From JAWPMV01 sp038527215 (GTDB taxonomy: Bacteria > Bacteroidota > Bacteroidia > J057): a DNA stretch of 64,000 nt. The notes beneath the pieces were generated by a model. That model was not told the origin of the DNA, made no database searches, and saw only the letters and a list, made by a program, of their open reading frames with translations. The stretch lies in contig JBCBGC010000012.1 of the NCBI GenBank assembly GCA_038527215.1, forward strand, positions 1 through 64,000, given 5' to 3'. Of the stretch, positions 49,660 to 58,245 are shown piece by piece (position 1 is the first letter of the stretch; the number at the start of each line of letters is the position of its first letter). The position numbers and the translations under genes were made by a program.

Positions 49660-51164
49660 TTCTTACGCTGGTGCTTGAGTTCGCCTAAGGCAGCTTTACA
49701 GCGGTTTTCAATTCCCGCCTGATAGAAATAATCATCGTAGGCTAAGGCGCGTTTATATTCCTTTTCAGCGATAGACCATTGTCCTAGCTGGCGCGCTATT
49801 TCCCCCTGATAGTAGGCAGCAGAGGCTTTCATCCAGGTCACTTCTTCCGTCCCAAAGGCCTGGCTAGCCTGATAATTCTCCCGAGCCATGGTCAGTTTCC
49901 CCTGACTGTGATATACCCGGCCATAGCGATAATGCATTTCGCAGATTTCATCCTGCGAAAGCTTTGCCTTTTTTGCCCGGACCTCATCGAGTATTTCCAC
50001 CGCCTGGCTAAGATAGCCGCCATCAAACAGGTTACGAGCCTGGAAAAGGTTGAGCTGAAACGCATTCGGAGGATTTTGGGCAAATTTTTCTGCCATGGCC
50101 CGGGCATAGGCATCTTCATCCAGCCCTTCGAATTCATCACTGGAAATCAGGGTAAATATGCCTTTCCCCTGGGCATAACTGCCATCCAGGGTAAGGGACA
50201 TGGCCAGCCGGAAATATGCATCCGAGCGGAAAAGTTTCCCTTTGTAGCCTTTGAGAAAGCGAGAAAAATATATCTGGGCGTTGCGGTGGTGCCCCTGATA
50301 GTAATAGGCCTTGCCGAGTAGATAGTCCCAATAGGGAATAAAAAATACGCCACCCTGCTGATACTGTTCCCGACGATTGAGGATATCCAGGGCCTGCTGG
50401 TTTTGCTTGATGCTCATATAGCCCGAGGCCAAAATGAAATCCAACAGAATATTGGGGCCTTGTTGGCGGGCTTTGACCAATCTCTCCAGCGCCTGCTGGG
50501 TACGGTTAAGCATGTTTTTTTCTACGAAACAACTCACCAGGCTGGCCTCCATCCGCAGAAGTTTACTGCGGGTACTGGCCTCAGTTAATTGTTCCATCCC
50601 CAGCTGCACATCTCCTTCGTAGCCCAGGGTCTGGGTGATCCATTGGTATTTACTGGGGATGGCTCCCAGTAGCACATTGAACAAGCCTCTCAACTTCATC
50701 TGGTCAGGAAAGTCACCCCACTTATTGGCACTTTTGAGGATCATTTTGCGGCCGGATCGCGCATAGCGAACGGCCTGGAAATAGCTTTCATCCAGAAAAG
50801 CAATAATGGAGCGCTTGCAGTATAAATCTGCCACCATTACTTCTTTCAAGCTATCGGTTTCAGGCAGGAGCTCGATCTGATCCAGTCCTTCATCCCAGCG
50901 GGCCATCAACTGGTCACGATAGCGGCTATGTTGCGTACTGAGGTATTTATAGACGTCAATATTGAGCAGGTAAAAGGCCTCATAGGCTTTTTGGTTCAGC
51001 CCCCGCACCCGGGTCGCGGCCTCATCCAGGTGGAAGGTGCTCAGAGATTGCTCTACCTGTCCACGAATCGCATGGAACTCCCCATCATCCAGGTAAGCTA
51101 TCGGCCTGGCAGGAGCCATCATACCCCAAAGAGCAAAACCGATCAGGCAGAACATTTTTTTCAT
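49635..51164 (-). CDS. TPR-repeat envelope protein
   Basis: 509 residues. A signal peptide (MKKMFCLIGFALWGMMAPARP) precedes a long solenoid with TPR motifs, clearest at the C-terminus (AAYYQGEIARQLGQWSIAEKEYKRALA) and in WDYLLGKAYYYQGHHRNAQIYFSRFLKGY. Probably periplasmic; role unknown, perhaps scaffold. The 3' end overlaps the sirtuin. Start at ATG 51164. Confidence 0.83.
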   Translation of the reverse strand: MKKMFCLIGFALWGMMAPARPIAYLDDGEFHAIRGQVEQSLSTFHLDEAATRVRGLNQKAYEAFYLLNIDVYKYLSTQHSRYRDQLMARWDEGLDQIELLPETDSLKEVMVADLYCKRSIIAFLDESYFQAVRYARSGRKMILKSANKWGDFPDQMKLRGLFNVLLGAIPSKYQWITQTLGYEGDVQLGMEQLTEASTRSKLLRMEASLVSCFVEKNMLNRTQQALERLVKARQQGPNILLDFILASGYMSIKQNQQALDILNRREQYQQGGVFFIPYWDYLLGKAYYYQGHHRNAQIYFSRFLKGYKGKLFRSDAYFRLAMSLTLDGSYAQGKGIFTLISSDEFEGLDEDAYARAMAEKFAQNPPNAFQLNLFQARNLFDGGYLSQAVEILDEVRAKKAKLSQDEICEMHYRYGRVYHSQGKLTMARENYQASQAFGTEEVTWMKASAAYYQGEIARQLGQWSIAEKEYKRALAYDDYFYQAGIENRCKAALGELKHQRKNQASSSKR

Positions 51165-51263
51165 AGGAAAAAGGGGCTAAGAGACAGATACGGACCCACA
51201 CAATTTACGGCAATATCGGACCCTTTATCAGAACGATTTGTATCCAAAAAGACACATCCGGTA

Positions 51264-51304
51264 GAAAAGAAAAGGGGAAACTTCTGGTAATCAGAAGTTT
51301 CCCC
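51264..51304 (-). terminator. Intrinsic terminator of the infB/nif3/zinc-ribbon operon
   Basis: Perfect 13-bp stem (GGGGAAACTTCTG / CAGAAGTTTCCCC) with a 5-base loop, followed on the minus strand by TTTTCTTTTC. Lies 23 bases beyond the end of the zinc-ribbon gene, closing the long operon. Confidence 0.93.
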
Positions 51305-51326
51305 GTATATGATTGATCAGCCCTGC

Positions 51327-52082
51327 TTATGCAGGCGTGAGTTCTTCACTTACTTCATCAAAAATCGCATCGTCAACCAACACCCGACCACAATTTTCAC
51401 AATGGATCAAACGCGTCTGCTGCTTCAATTCGATGTGTACCTGAGGAGGAATGATGGAGAAACAGCCCCCACAAGCCTTACGGTCCGTGGTTACAACGGC
51501 TAAGCCATTTCGCATGTTCTGGCGAATTTTGCGGTAGCCATTCAGGATACGTCCTTCTACCTTTTCTTCCGCCTTAGAAATTCCTTCTCTTAATTTTTTC
51601 TCTTCAACCTTGGTCTCCTCGATGATGACTTCCAGCTCTTTCTTTTTGTCCTCCAGCTCTTCTTTCTTGTCTTCAACCTGCTTGGCGGTTTTTTCCAGCA
51701 GCTCAGTTTTCTGCTCAATTTGTTCCTGATACTGGCGAATCTTCTTCTCAGAAGTCAGGATTTCCAGGTTGGCGTATTCGATCTCCTTTCTCAGCGCCTC
51801 ATATTCCCGGTTGTTTTTCACGTTCATTTGCTGCTCCTCATACTTCTTGATCTGAGCACCAAATTCTTCGATTTTTGCTTTGCGACTGTTGATGTCGTCA
51901 TTCAGGCGCTGGATATCGTCCTTGATTTTGTTATGACGGCTCACCAGGCCTTCCAAATCATCTTCCAAATCACTTACCTCTTCAGGAAGACTTCCTCTTA
52001 GTCGGTGGATTTCATCCAATTTGGAATCCAACACTTGAATGCGAGCCAGTGATTTTAATCTTTCCGCAATGGGATTTGCCAT
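51327..52082 (-). CDS. Coiled-coil C4 zinc-ribbon protein (DUF164/CT398-like)
   Basis: 251 residues. A long coiled coil (about 30-180; heptad-like E/K/L pattern) followed by a C4 zinc ribbon (ACGGCFSII and IHCENCGRVL). Family members are cytoplasmic and linked to RNA or envelope processes, but the role is not settled. It sits downstream of nif3, 97 bases away, as commonly seen in Bacteroidota. Confidence 0.92.
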   Translation of the reverse strand: MANPIAERLKSLARIQVLDSKLDEIHRLRGSLPEEVSDLEDDLEGLVSRHNKIKDDIQRLNDDINSRKAKIEEFGAQIKKYEEQQMNVKNNREYEALRKEIEYANLEILTSEKKIRQYQEQIEQKTELLEKTAKQVEDKKEELEDKKKELEVIIEETKVEEKKLREGISKAEEKVEGRILNGYRKIRQNMRNGLAVVTTDRKACGGCFSIIPPQVHIELKQQTRLIHCENCGRVLVDDAIFDEVSEELTPA

Positions 52083-52178
52083 ATTGCTTCCTAGTTATGG
52101 GTCTTCTATTGAGTGCGTTTATCTCTCTACTATAGTATACGAAAGTGGGTTACACTTTCTTTTTCTCTGCCTGCTCCA

Positions 52179-52970
52179 TCAAAAATAGCGTACGGGATTG
52201 GTGTACGTCTCAGATAAACGGATGGCAAAGTTAGGAAATTTTTCGGACAAAAATTCATGAATCAGTTGCGAGGTAAACTGCTCAGACTCATAGTGTCCAA
52301 TATCCAGCAAAAGCATGGATTCTTCCTGGTCAAAAAACTTATGATAGGTAATGTCTGCCGTCACAAAAGCATCTGCTCCCTGCTTCAAGGCAGTCCGGGT
52401 TAGAAAACTCCCGGAACCCCCACAAACTGCCACTTTTTTAATGGGCTCTCCCGTCCCCTCTGCATATCTGATTCCTCCACACCGAAAGCGCTCCTTAATC
52501 AGCCGAAGAAAAGCGGGCACTTCGAGGGCTTCAGGCAATTCACCTATCATGCCTGATCCAAGCTCATTTTCTTCTACAGGCTGGGACTTCGGTTGCAGAA
52601 AAGCGGTTTTTTCCAATCCGATGAGATCCGCAATACGCTGGTTTACACCGGTCCGGATATTATCCAGGTTGGTATGACAAGCGTAAAGCGCAATGTCCTC
52701 CTTAATCGCCTTCATGATCGTCCGACTCACATAGTCATCCCCAATGAGGCGCTTTCGTCCGGAAAACCAGATCGGGTGATGGGTAACCAGCATATTACAG
52801 CCCTTGGCCCGGGCTTCTTCCACCACCGCTTCGGTCATGTCAAGGTTGATCATGATGCCAGACACTTCCCAATCCGGACGTCCTACCAACAAGCCGACAT
52901 TGTCATATGACTCTGCGGCAGGCAGAGGAGCCCAGCTTTCCAGCACGCTTGCGATGTCCTGTACGAGCAT
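52179..52970 (-). CDS. Nif3-like dinuclear metal centre protein
   Basis: 263 residues. Signatures: LPAAESYDNVGLLVG, MLVTHHPIWFSGRKR (metal His pair), CHTNLDNIRTGVN, and DIGHYESEQF near the end. Hexameric ring protein with a di-metal site; often annotated GTP cyclohydrolase I type 2. It lacks the central PII-like insert that gives the longer (~365) forms. Follows infB after 18 bases, so co-transcribed. Confidence 0.93.
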   Translation of the reverse strand: MLVQDIASVLESWAPLPAAESYDNVGLLVGRPDWEVSGIMINLDMTEAVVEEARAKGCNMLVTHHPIWFSGRKRLIGDDYVSRTIMKAIKEDIALYACHTNLDNIRTGVNQRIADLIGLEKTAFLQPKSQPVEENELGSGMIGELPEALEVPAFLRLIKERFRCGGIRYAEGTGEPIKKVAVCGGSGSFLTRTALKQGADAFVTADITYHKFFDQEESMLLLDIGHYESEQFTSQLIHEFLSEKFPNFAIRLSETYTNPVRYF

Positions 52971-52988
52971 GTAAGCCTAAGTGGGAGA

Positions 52989-55967
52989 TTAAAGTTTCCG
53001 ACGGGTCTCGTTGATCCGGTAAGATTCCAGCACGTCGCCGACCTTGATATCGTTGTAATTCTCAACCATAAAGCCGAACTCCTGACCGCTCACCACTTCC
53101 TTCGCATCGTCTTTGAAACGCTTGAGTGAAGAAAGTTTGCTGTCGTAGATCACCACGCCATCGCGGATAATCCGAATCGGATCTTCCCGGCGAATCTTTC
53201 CAGTTGTACACTGAGAACCGGCCACATTGCCCACCCGGGTAATCTTGAAGACTTCGAGTACTTCGGCAGTACCGACAATTTCTTCGGTGATTTCGGGTGA
53301 AAGTAAGCCTTCCAGGGCATCCTTGACATCGTTGATCGCATTATAGATCACGCTGTACATGCGGATGTCCACTTCCTCGCGCTGCGCCAGGGCTCTGGCC
53401 TGGGCATTAGGTCGGACGTTAAAGGCAATGACAACTGCTTCAGAAGCAATGGCCAGGTTAATATCAGCTTCGGTGATCGCACCGGTACCTTTGGCAATCA
53501 TATTGACCTGAACCTCCTCAGTGGAGAGTTTCAACAGAGAACCGGAAAGGGCTTCTACAGAACCGTCCACATCACCTCGCAGGATGACGTTAAGCTCTTT
53601 GAAGTTTCCGATCGCCCGACGACGGCCAATTTCTTCCAGCGTAATCCGCTTGGTTTGACGGAATTGCTGTTCCCGGAACAGCTCTGAACGGCGCTGGGCG
53701 ATAGACTTGGCTTTTCCATCTTCAGAGAAGATGTAGAAGCGGTCCCCTGCCTGCGGCTGCCCACTTAGACCTAATACCTGTACGGGCATAGAAGGCCCGG
53801 CTTCTTTCAAGCGTTGACCGTTCTGGTTGATCAGGGCACGTACCTTTCCGTAATGGATACCCGCTACCATCTCGTCCCCTACTTTCAGGGTACCGTTTTG
53901 CACCATCATGGTAGCGACATTGCCGCGCCCTTTGTCGAGACGAGATTCAATGACGGAACCGGTGGCCGGACGGTTGGGATTGGCTTTGAGCTCCAGGAGA
54001 TCTGCTTCGAGAATTACTTTTTCCAGCAATTCATCTACTTTCTGCCCTTTCAAGGCTGAGATTTCCTGAGATTGGTATTTTCCTCCCCAGTCTTCCACCA
54101 TGAGGTTCATTTCGGCTAACTGGGTTTTGATTTTTTCTGGATCTGCCCCGGCTTTATCGACCTTATTGATCGCAAAGATCATGGGTACTTCCGCAGCCTG
54201 GGCGTGGTTGATGGCTTCCTTGGTCTGTGGCATGACCGCATCATCCGCAGCAATCACAATGATCGCTACGTCGGTGGCCTGGGCACCACGGGCACGCATC
54301 GCGGTAAAGGCTTCGTGACCCGGTGTATCAAGGAAGGTAACGTTCCGTCCGCTCTTCAGGGTCACCTCATAGGCACCAATGTGCTGGGTGATACCCCCTG
54401 CTTCCTGGGAGGTTACGTTGGCATTTCGCAGGTAGTCAAGGAGGGTCGTTTTACCGTGGTCAACGTGTCCCATCACTGTGATGATCGGAGAGCGAGGCTC
54501 CAGGTCTTCTGGTGCATCTACGATATCGTCGATTTCCAGCTCTTCCTCTTTGACGTCTACGAAGTTGACTTCGAAGCCGTATTCTTCTCCGATGAGAGAC
54601 ATTACCTCTGCATCCAGACGCTGGTTGATGGAGATCATCATCCCGAGCTGGAAGGACTTGGTGATAATGTTGTTTACAGGTACGTCGATCAGGTTGGCAA
54701 ATTCATTGGCGGTGATAAACTCCGTTACATCAATGACTTTTGCGTCCTCCATTTCGCGCATTTCGCGCTCTTCACGGCGGGCCGCATCTGCATCACGCTT
54801 GGCGCGACGTAACCTCTGACGAGAACGAGAGGCTCCTTGACTCATCCGGGAAAGGGTATCCCGAATAGATTTATCGACTTCTTTGGCAGTGGGCTTTTCT
54901 TTCTTGCCTTTGCCAGATTTTTTGTTGCTGTCGTTGCCGCCTTTGGAACCGCCTACATCCTCCTTTACAGCGGATTTGCGTTTGCGTTTTCTTCTGCGAC
55001 GACGTTTTTTATCCGCATCCCCGTCCTCAGTTTTCTTATCTGTAGGCTTTTCTTCCTTCTTAGCAGCGGGTTTGGCTGATTTCTTCCCTTTTCCAGTAGG
55101 GAGCTCAATTTTGCCCATCACTTTCAATCCAGAAAGCTGTGGCATATTGTCCTTGGCCCGAATGAGTTTTTCTTCCTCGGTAGCGGGTTTCTCTTCCGCG
55201 GTTTCCGCTTCAGGTTCTGCTACTGGCTTCTCTACTTCTGGGGTAGGAGCTTCCTTAACAGGCTCCTTGGCCTCGGGTTCGGGTGCTGGTTTTTTAGCTT
55301 CTACCACCGGTTCTTTTTCCGGTTCCTTTTCAGGCTCTTTTTGAGGCTCTGGAGCGGGCTCTTCTTTCTTAGCCTCTGGCTCAGCGGCCTTCTTTTTACT
55401 CTTTGGCTTGCCTTTACTACCGACCTGATCCAGATCGATTTTTCCGACGACTTTCAGTTTCACAGGTTCCTCCTGCTCTTCTTTGGCCTCGGGTTTTTCA
55501 GGCACCTGCTCTACAACAGGCTCTTCTTTCTCAACTACGACCTCTTTTTTCTCTTCGGCCGGAGCTTCTTCTTCTGCTGTGGTTTGGGGAGCTTCTTCTA
55601 CCACAGGCTCAGAGGATTCGGGTCCTTTGTTCAAGACTGTGCTCCTTAGTTGCTCAGCGGACAAAAGATCCTTTTCAGGGGTTTCTTCTTTAGGCGGGGG
55701 ATCAGCAGGTGGTGGAGCCACTGGGGTGCCCACCATACGTACATCCTCCTTCCGTTTTTCAGATAGTTGATCTGCTCGCTCCTTCATGAGTTTTTCAGAA
55801 GCGAATTCTTTTAGCAACAGATCATACTGCTCGGTAGAGAGCTTTGTGTTGGGAGAATCATCCACCTGTTGGCCCTGGCCTGCCAGGTGCTCCACCAACA
55901 TCGTGGTTCCCACGTTGAGTTCTTTTGCTACTTTAAATAGCCGATAGGCTTTCTTCTTTCCCTCCAT
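52989..55967 (-). CDS. infB: Translation initiation factor IF-2
   Basis: 992 residues. The N-terminal ~400 residues are a low-complexity Glu/Lys/Pro/Ala linker, longer than in E. coli. The G domain has PIITVMGHVDHGKTTLLDY, DTPGHEAF and NKVDKAGAD; domains II to IV follow, ending with GQEFGFMVENYNDIKVGDVLE. It brings fMet-tRNA to the 30S subunit. Second unit of the rimP-nusA-infB operon, though a hairpin and a promoter lie between nusA and infB. Confidence 0.97.
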   Translation of the reverse strand: MEGKKKAYRLFKVAKELNVGTTMLVEHLAGQGQQVDDSPNTKLSTEQYDLLLKEFASEKLMKERADQLSEKRKEDVRMVGTPVAPPPADPPPKEETPEKDLLSAEQLRSTVLNKGPESSEPVVEEAPQTTAEEEAPAEEKKEVVVEKEEPVVEQVPEKPEAKEEQEEPVKLKVVGKIDLDQVGSKGKPKSKKKAAEPEAKKEEPAPEPQKEPEKEPEKEPVVEAKKPAPEPEAKEPVKEAPTPEVEKPVAEPEAETAEEKPATEEEKLIRAKDNMPQLSGLKVMGKIELPTGKGKKSAKPAAKKEEKPTDKKTEDGDADKKRRRRRKRKRKSAVKEDVGGSKGGNDSNKKSGKGKKEKPTAKEVDKSIRDTLSRMSQGASRSRQRLRRAKRDADAARREEREMREMEDAKVIDVTEFITANEFANLIDVPVNNIITKSFQLGMMISINQRLDAEVMSLIGEEYGFEVNFVDVKEEELEIDDIVDAPEDLEPRSPIITVMGHVDHGKTTLLDYLRNANVTSQEAGGITQHIGAYEVTLKSGRNVTFLDTPGHEAFTAMRARGAQATDVAIIVIAADDAVMPQTKEAINHAQAAEVPMIFAINKVDKAGADPEKIKTQLAEMNLMVEDWGGKYQSQEISALKGQKVDELLEKVILEADLLELKANPNRPATGSVIESRLDKGRGNVATMMVQNGTLKVGDEMVAGIHYGKVRALINQNGQRLKEAGPSMPVQVLGLSGQPQAGDRFYIFSEDGKAKSIAQRRSELFREQQFRQTKRITLEEIGRRRAIGNFKELNVILRGDVDGSVEALSGSLLKLSTEEVQVNMIAKGTGAITEADINLAIASEAVVIAFNVRPNAQARALAQREEVDIRMYSVIYNAINDVKDALEGLLSPEITEEIVGTAEVLEVFKITRVGNVAGSQCTTGKIRREDPIRIIRDGVVIYDSKLSSLKRFKDDAKEVVSGQEFGFMVENYNDIKVGDVLESYRINETRRKL

Positions 55968-56028
55968 GCGGTACTTATATACAGCTTAATGCTTTGGTAT
56001 ATCTGGTGTTACTGAGCCAAAAGCGGCT

Positions 56029-56036
56029 CAAAATTA
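56029..56036 (-). promoter_or_regulatory. Internal promoter -7 box for infB
   Basis: TAATTTTG on the minus strand, a perfect TAnnTTTG match, 62 bases before the infB ATG. An inverted repeat TGAGCC-N6-GGCTCA (56013-56030) follows just downstream. Confidence 0.55.
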
Positions 56037-56058
56037 CGATATTCTTACAAAATAGAAA

Positions 56059-56085
56059 CTAGGGTAAGCCAAGAGCCAACCCTAG
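56059..56085 (-). terminator. Possible partial terminator between nusA and infB
   Basis: CTAGGGT-N13-ACCCTAG, 7-bp arms, followed on the minus strand by TTTCTATTTTG. Lies in the ~290-base nusA-infB spacer, so some transcripts may end here; the internal infB promoter follows. The rest of the spacer holds no gene I can support. Confidence 0.5.
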
Positions 56086-56259
56086 GGGTACGTCTATACA
56101 AAACTTGTCGTCCGTACTGAAACCCGATGAGAAAAGATGTTTAGCTCATAGCTTTGGTTAGTTATTTCGCATACATCTTAAACAAAGACATTTCGCCGGC
56201 CCTAAAAGGACAGGTGTAAATGCCATGCCGAATACCAGAGGTATGTACTTTGTAAAGTA

Positions 56260-57519
56260 TCATTCCTCTTCGAATTCTGCTCTCAGGATACCCAATACGC
56301 CATCGACGGTTTCTTCTTCCAAATCAGTCCGGGAGATGAGATCGTTTTTCGTCAGGGCCAGCACACTCTTAGCCGTATCACATCCGATACGCTTGAGTTC
56401 TGTGATTACCCACTCTTCGATTTCATCAGAAAATTCGTCCAGTTCTACGTCCTCCTCATCAGGTTCGAGTTCTCGGTAGACATCGATTTGATAGCCGGTC
56501 AACCGACTGGCAAGCTTAATATTGAGCCCATTTTTTCCAATAGCCAGAGAAATTTGGTCTGGCTTCAGGAAAACCTGAGCGGATTGTTCTTCCTCGTTTA
56601 GCTTAGTCGAGGAAATTTTGGCCGGGCTCAAGGCCCGTTGAATGTAAAGAACGTCGTTTCCTGTATAGCTGATTACGTCAATGTTTTCATTGCGCAATTC
56701 TCTTACAATGCCATGAATCCGGCTACCTTTCATCCCGACACATGCACCTACCGGGTCAATCCGATCGTCGTAGCTTTCTACGGCTACTTTCGCACGTTCG
56801 CCAGGTTCTCTTTCGATACCGCGGATATTGATCAGTCCATCAAAAATTTCCGGTACTTCCTGTTCGAAGAGTTTCTCCAGGAAGAGTGGAGCCGCCCGAG
56901 AAATGATGATCCGCGGGTTGTTATTTTTCATGGTAACCTCAAGAATCACCGCTCTTAAAGTATCACCTTTACGGAAGCGATCTTTGGGGATCTGCTCATT
57001 ACGGGGCATGGTCAATTCATTGCCCTCGTGTAATACCAGGATTTCATTTCTCCATACCTGGTATACTTCTCCTACAATGATGGTTCCAACCAGCTCCTCG
57101 TATTCTTCTACTATCGCTGCTTTCTCCAGATCCCGGATTTTCTGGGTCAGGGTCTGCTTAGCGGTCTGAACAATTTTCCTACCAAAAGAAAAGAAGTTGA
57201 TCTCTTCTGCCAGGTCATCATCCACTTCATAATCTTCGTCTATGAGGAGTGCCTCACTCAGGGGAATCTGCCGGGTCTCATCTTCCAACTCAAAGTCTTC
57301 TACTACTACCCTTTCACGGAAGCCCTGAATGTCTCCCTTTTCCACGTTTACAATGATCTCAAAGTTTTCATCAGAACCATATTCCTTACGAATCATGGTC
57401 CGGAACACTTCCTCCAACACGCCCATCAAGGTGGGGCGATCGATATTCTTGAAGCGCGAAAACTCGGTAAACGCTTCGACCAAGTCTACTTTCTGATCTA
57501 CTACTTTTTTCCGTGCCAT
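56260..57519 (-). CDS. nusA: Transcription termination/antitermination factor NusA
   Basis: 419 residues. N-terminal RNAP-binding domain, S1 domain (LVGTIIVGEVYQVWRNEILV), and KH domains with VGACVGMKGSRIHGIVREL, SLAIGKNGLNIKLASRLTG. The C-terminal acidic repeats of E. coli NusA are replaced by a short helix-hairpin-helix tail. Acts with RNA polymerase in pausing and termination. Begins 1 base after rimP. Confidence 0.96.
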   Translation of the reverse strand: MARKKVVDQKVDLVEAFTEFSRFKNIDRPTLMGVLEEVFRTMIRKEYGSDENFEIIVNVEKGDIQGFRERVVVEDFELEDETRQIPLSEALLIDEDYEVDDDLAEEINFFSFGRKIVQTAKQTLTQKIRDLEKAAIVEEYEELVGTIIVGEVYQVWRNEILVLHEGNELTMPRNEQIPKDRFRKGDTLRAVILEVTMKNNNPRIIISRAAPLFLEKLFEQEVPEIFDGLINIRGIEREPGERAKVAVESYDDRIDPVGACVGMKGSRIHGIVRELRNENIDVISYTGNDVLYIQRALSPAKISSTKLNEEEQSAQVFLKPDQISLAIGKNGLNIKLASRLTGYQIDVYRELEPDEEDVELDEFSDEIEEWVITELKRIGCDTAKSVLALTKNDLISRTDLEEETVDGVLGILRAEFEEE

Positions 57520-57520
57520 C

Positions 57521-58000
57521 TCAAATGATAATGACTTTCGACTCTATAATTTCAGCAAACATGATTTTCCGTTCTTCTTGAACCTCTTTCTTTTTCTGTT
57601 TGCCCTTTTTTCCTCTTTGGGGCAACGGACCCAGGACGATAAAGGTTTCATCTACCTCTATTAATTGTCCTTTTAGCTCCGTTGAATCTTCCAACCGGAC
57701 TTTAAGAAAGCGGCCCTGGTTCTTGACGTACTGCCGATGCAATAAAAGCGGACTGCCAACGCCTGGGGAAGAAAGCTCCAGTCGATAAGGGAAATCCATC
57801 AATGGTTCTTCTTCTAATTCGTGTCCGACAGCTCGGCTAAGCCTTACGCATTCGTCCAAACTGATTCCCTCATCGGTATCTACCTTGATACTGAGAACGT
57901 TATTTTTACCCTTAACCAACTTCAATTCTACGACGAAGGCTTCGGGCTTCTCCTGCTCAATGATCGAGAGGATTTGATTCCTCACCTTTTCTGCTAACAT
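57521..58000 (-). CDS. rimP: Ribosome maturation factor RimP
   Basis: 159 residues. SPGVGSPLL and DTDEGISLDECVRLSRAVGHELE are the RimP signatures; the C-terminal SH3-like domain has ELKGQLIEVDETFIVL and a Lys-rich insert. Needed for 30S maturation. First gene of the rimP-nusA-infB-nif3-zinc-ribbon operon. The ATG at 58000 lies 6 bases after a T7 run that ends an intrinsic terminator. Confidence 0.95.
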   Translation of the reverse strand: MLAEKVRNQILSIIEQEKPEAFVVELKLVKGKNNVLSIKVDTDEGISLDECVRLSRAVGHELEEEPLMDFPYRLELSSPGVGSPLLLHRQYVKNQGRFLKVRLEDSTELKGQLIEVDETFIVLGPLPQRGKKGKQKKKEVQEERKIMFAEIIESKVIII

Positions 58001-58005
58001 AGGTG

Positions 58006-58035
58006 CAAAAAAATGAGGGAGAGAAACTCCCTCAT
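58006..58035 (-). terminator. Leader terminator (attenuator) before rimP
   Basis: ATGAGGGAG-TTTCT-CTCCCTCAT stem (9-bp arms) directly followed by T7 on the minus strand, ending 6 bases before the rimP start codon. It sits between the operon promoter (58061-58091) and the first gene, so it can only act in the leader. This is the geometry of attenuation, for example feedback by NusA. Confidence 0.75.
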
Positions 58036-58060
58036 ACTGTTAGTATCAACGAAATTCGCA

Positions 58061-58091
58061 CAAAGATAATATTCTGTGAAGCAAAATCAAA
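58061..58091 (-). promoter_or_regulatory. Promoter of the rimP-nusA-infB operon
   Basis: Minus strand: TTTG (58088-58091), exactly 19 bases, then TATCTTTG (58061-58068). A perfect match to the Bacteroidota sigma-A consensus TTTG-N19-TAnnTTTG, the best in the window. Predicted start of transcription near 58054, giving a leader of about 54 bases. Confidence 0.85.
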
Positions 58092-58163
58092 GCATTGTCG
58101 CTTGCTTTCTCACCCTGAATGATGCTTTCGGATGAAACTTTCTCTCATGACTTCCGTTTGAGC

Positions 58164-58221
58164 ATAGCATCACCCCTCGATACCTGTGATTCTGCGATCA
58201 CGGATCGAGGGGTGTTGCTAT
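58164..58221 (+). promoter_or_regulatory. Long nested hairpin in the leader of the MATE gene
   Basis: A 58-base inverted repeat: ATAGCA-t-CACCCCTCGAT pairs with ATCGAGGGGTG-t-TGCTAT (17 pairs, one mismatch), and inside it CC/GG and GTGAT/ATCAC continue the stem with single-base bulges. Ends 24 bases before the MATE start codon. Could hide the translation start, act as a terminator-like element (TTTTA follows) or be a palindromic repeat. Confidence 0.6.
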
Positions 58222-58245
58222 TTTATCTAACGCACTAACACTATC

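Noticed and set aside
52140..52165. Hairpin GAAAGTG-GGTTA-CACTTTC followed by T5 on the plus strand
   Set aside because: All nearby genes are on the minus strand and the T-run is on the wrong side to terminate them.
58164..58221. attC-like integron site
   Set aside because: The right end reads GTTGCTA, which does not match the GTTRRRY core, and there is no integrase nearby.
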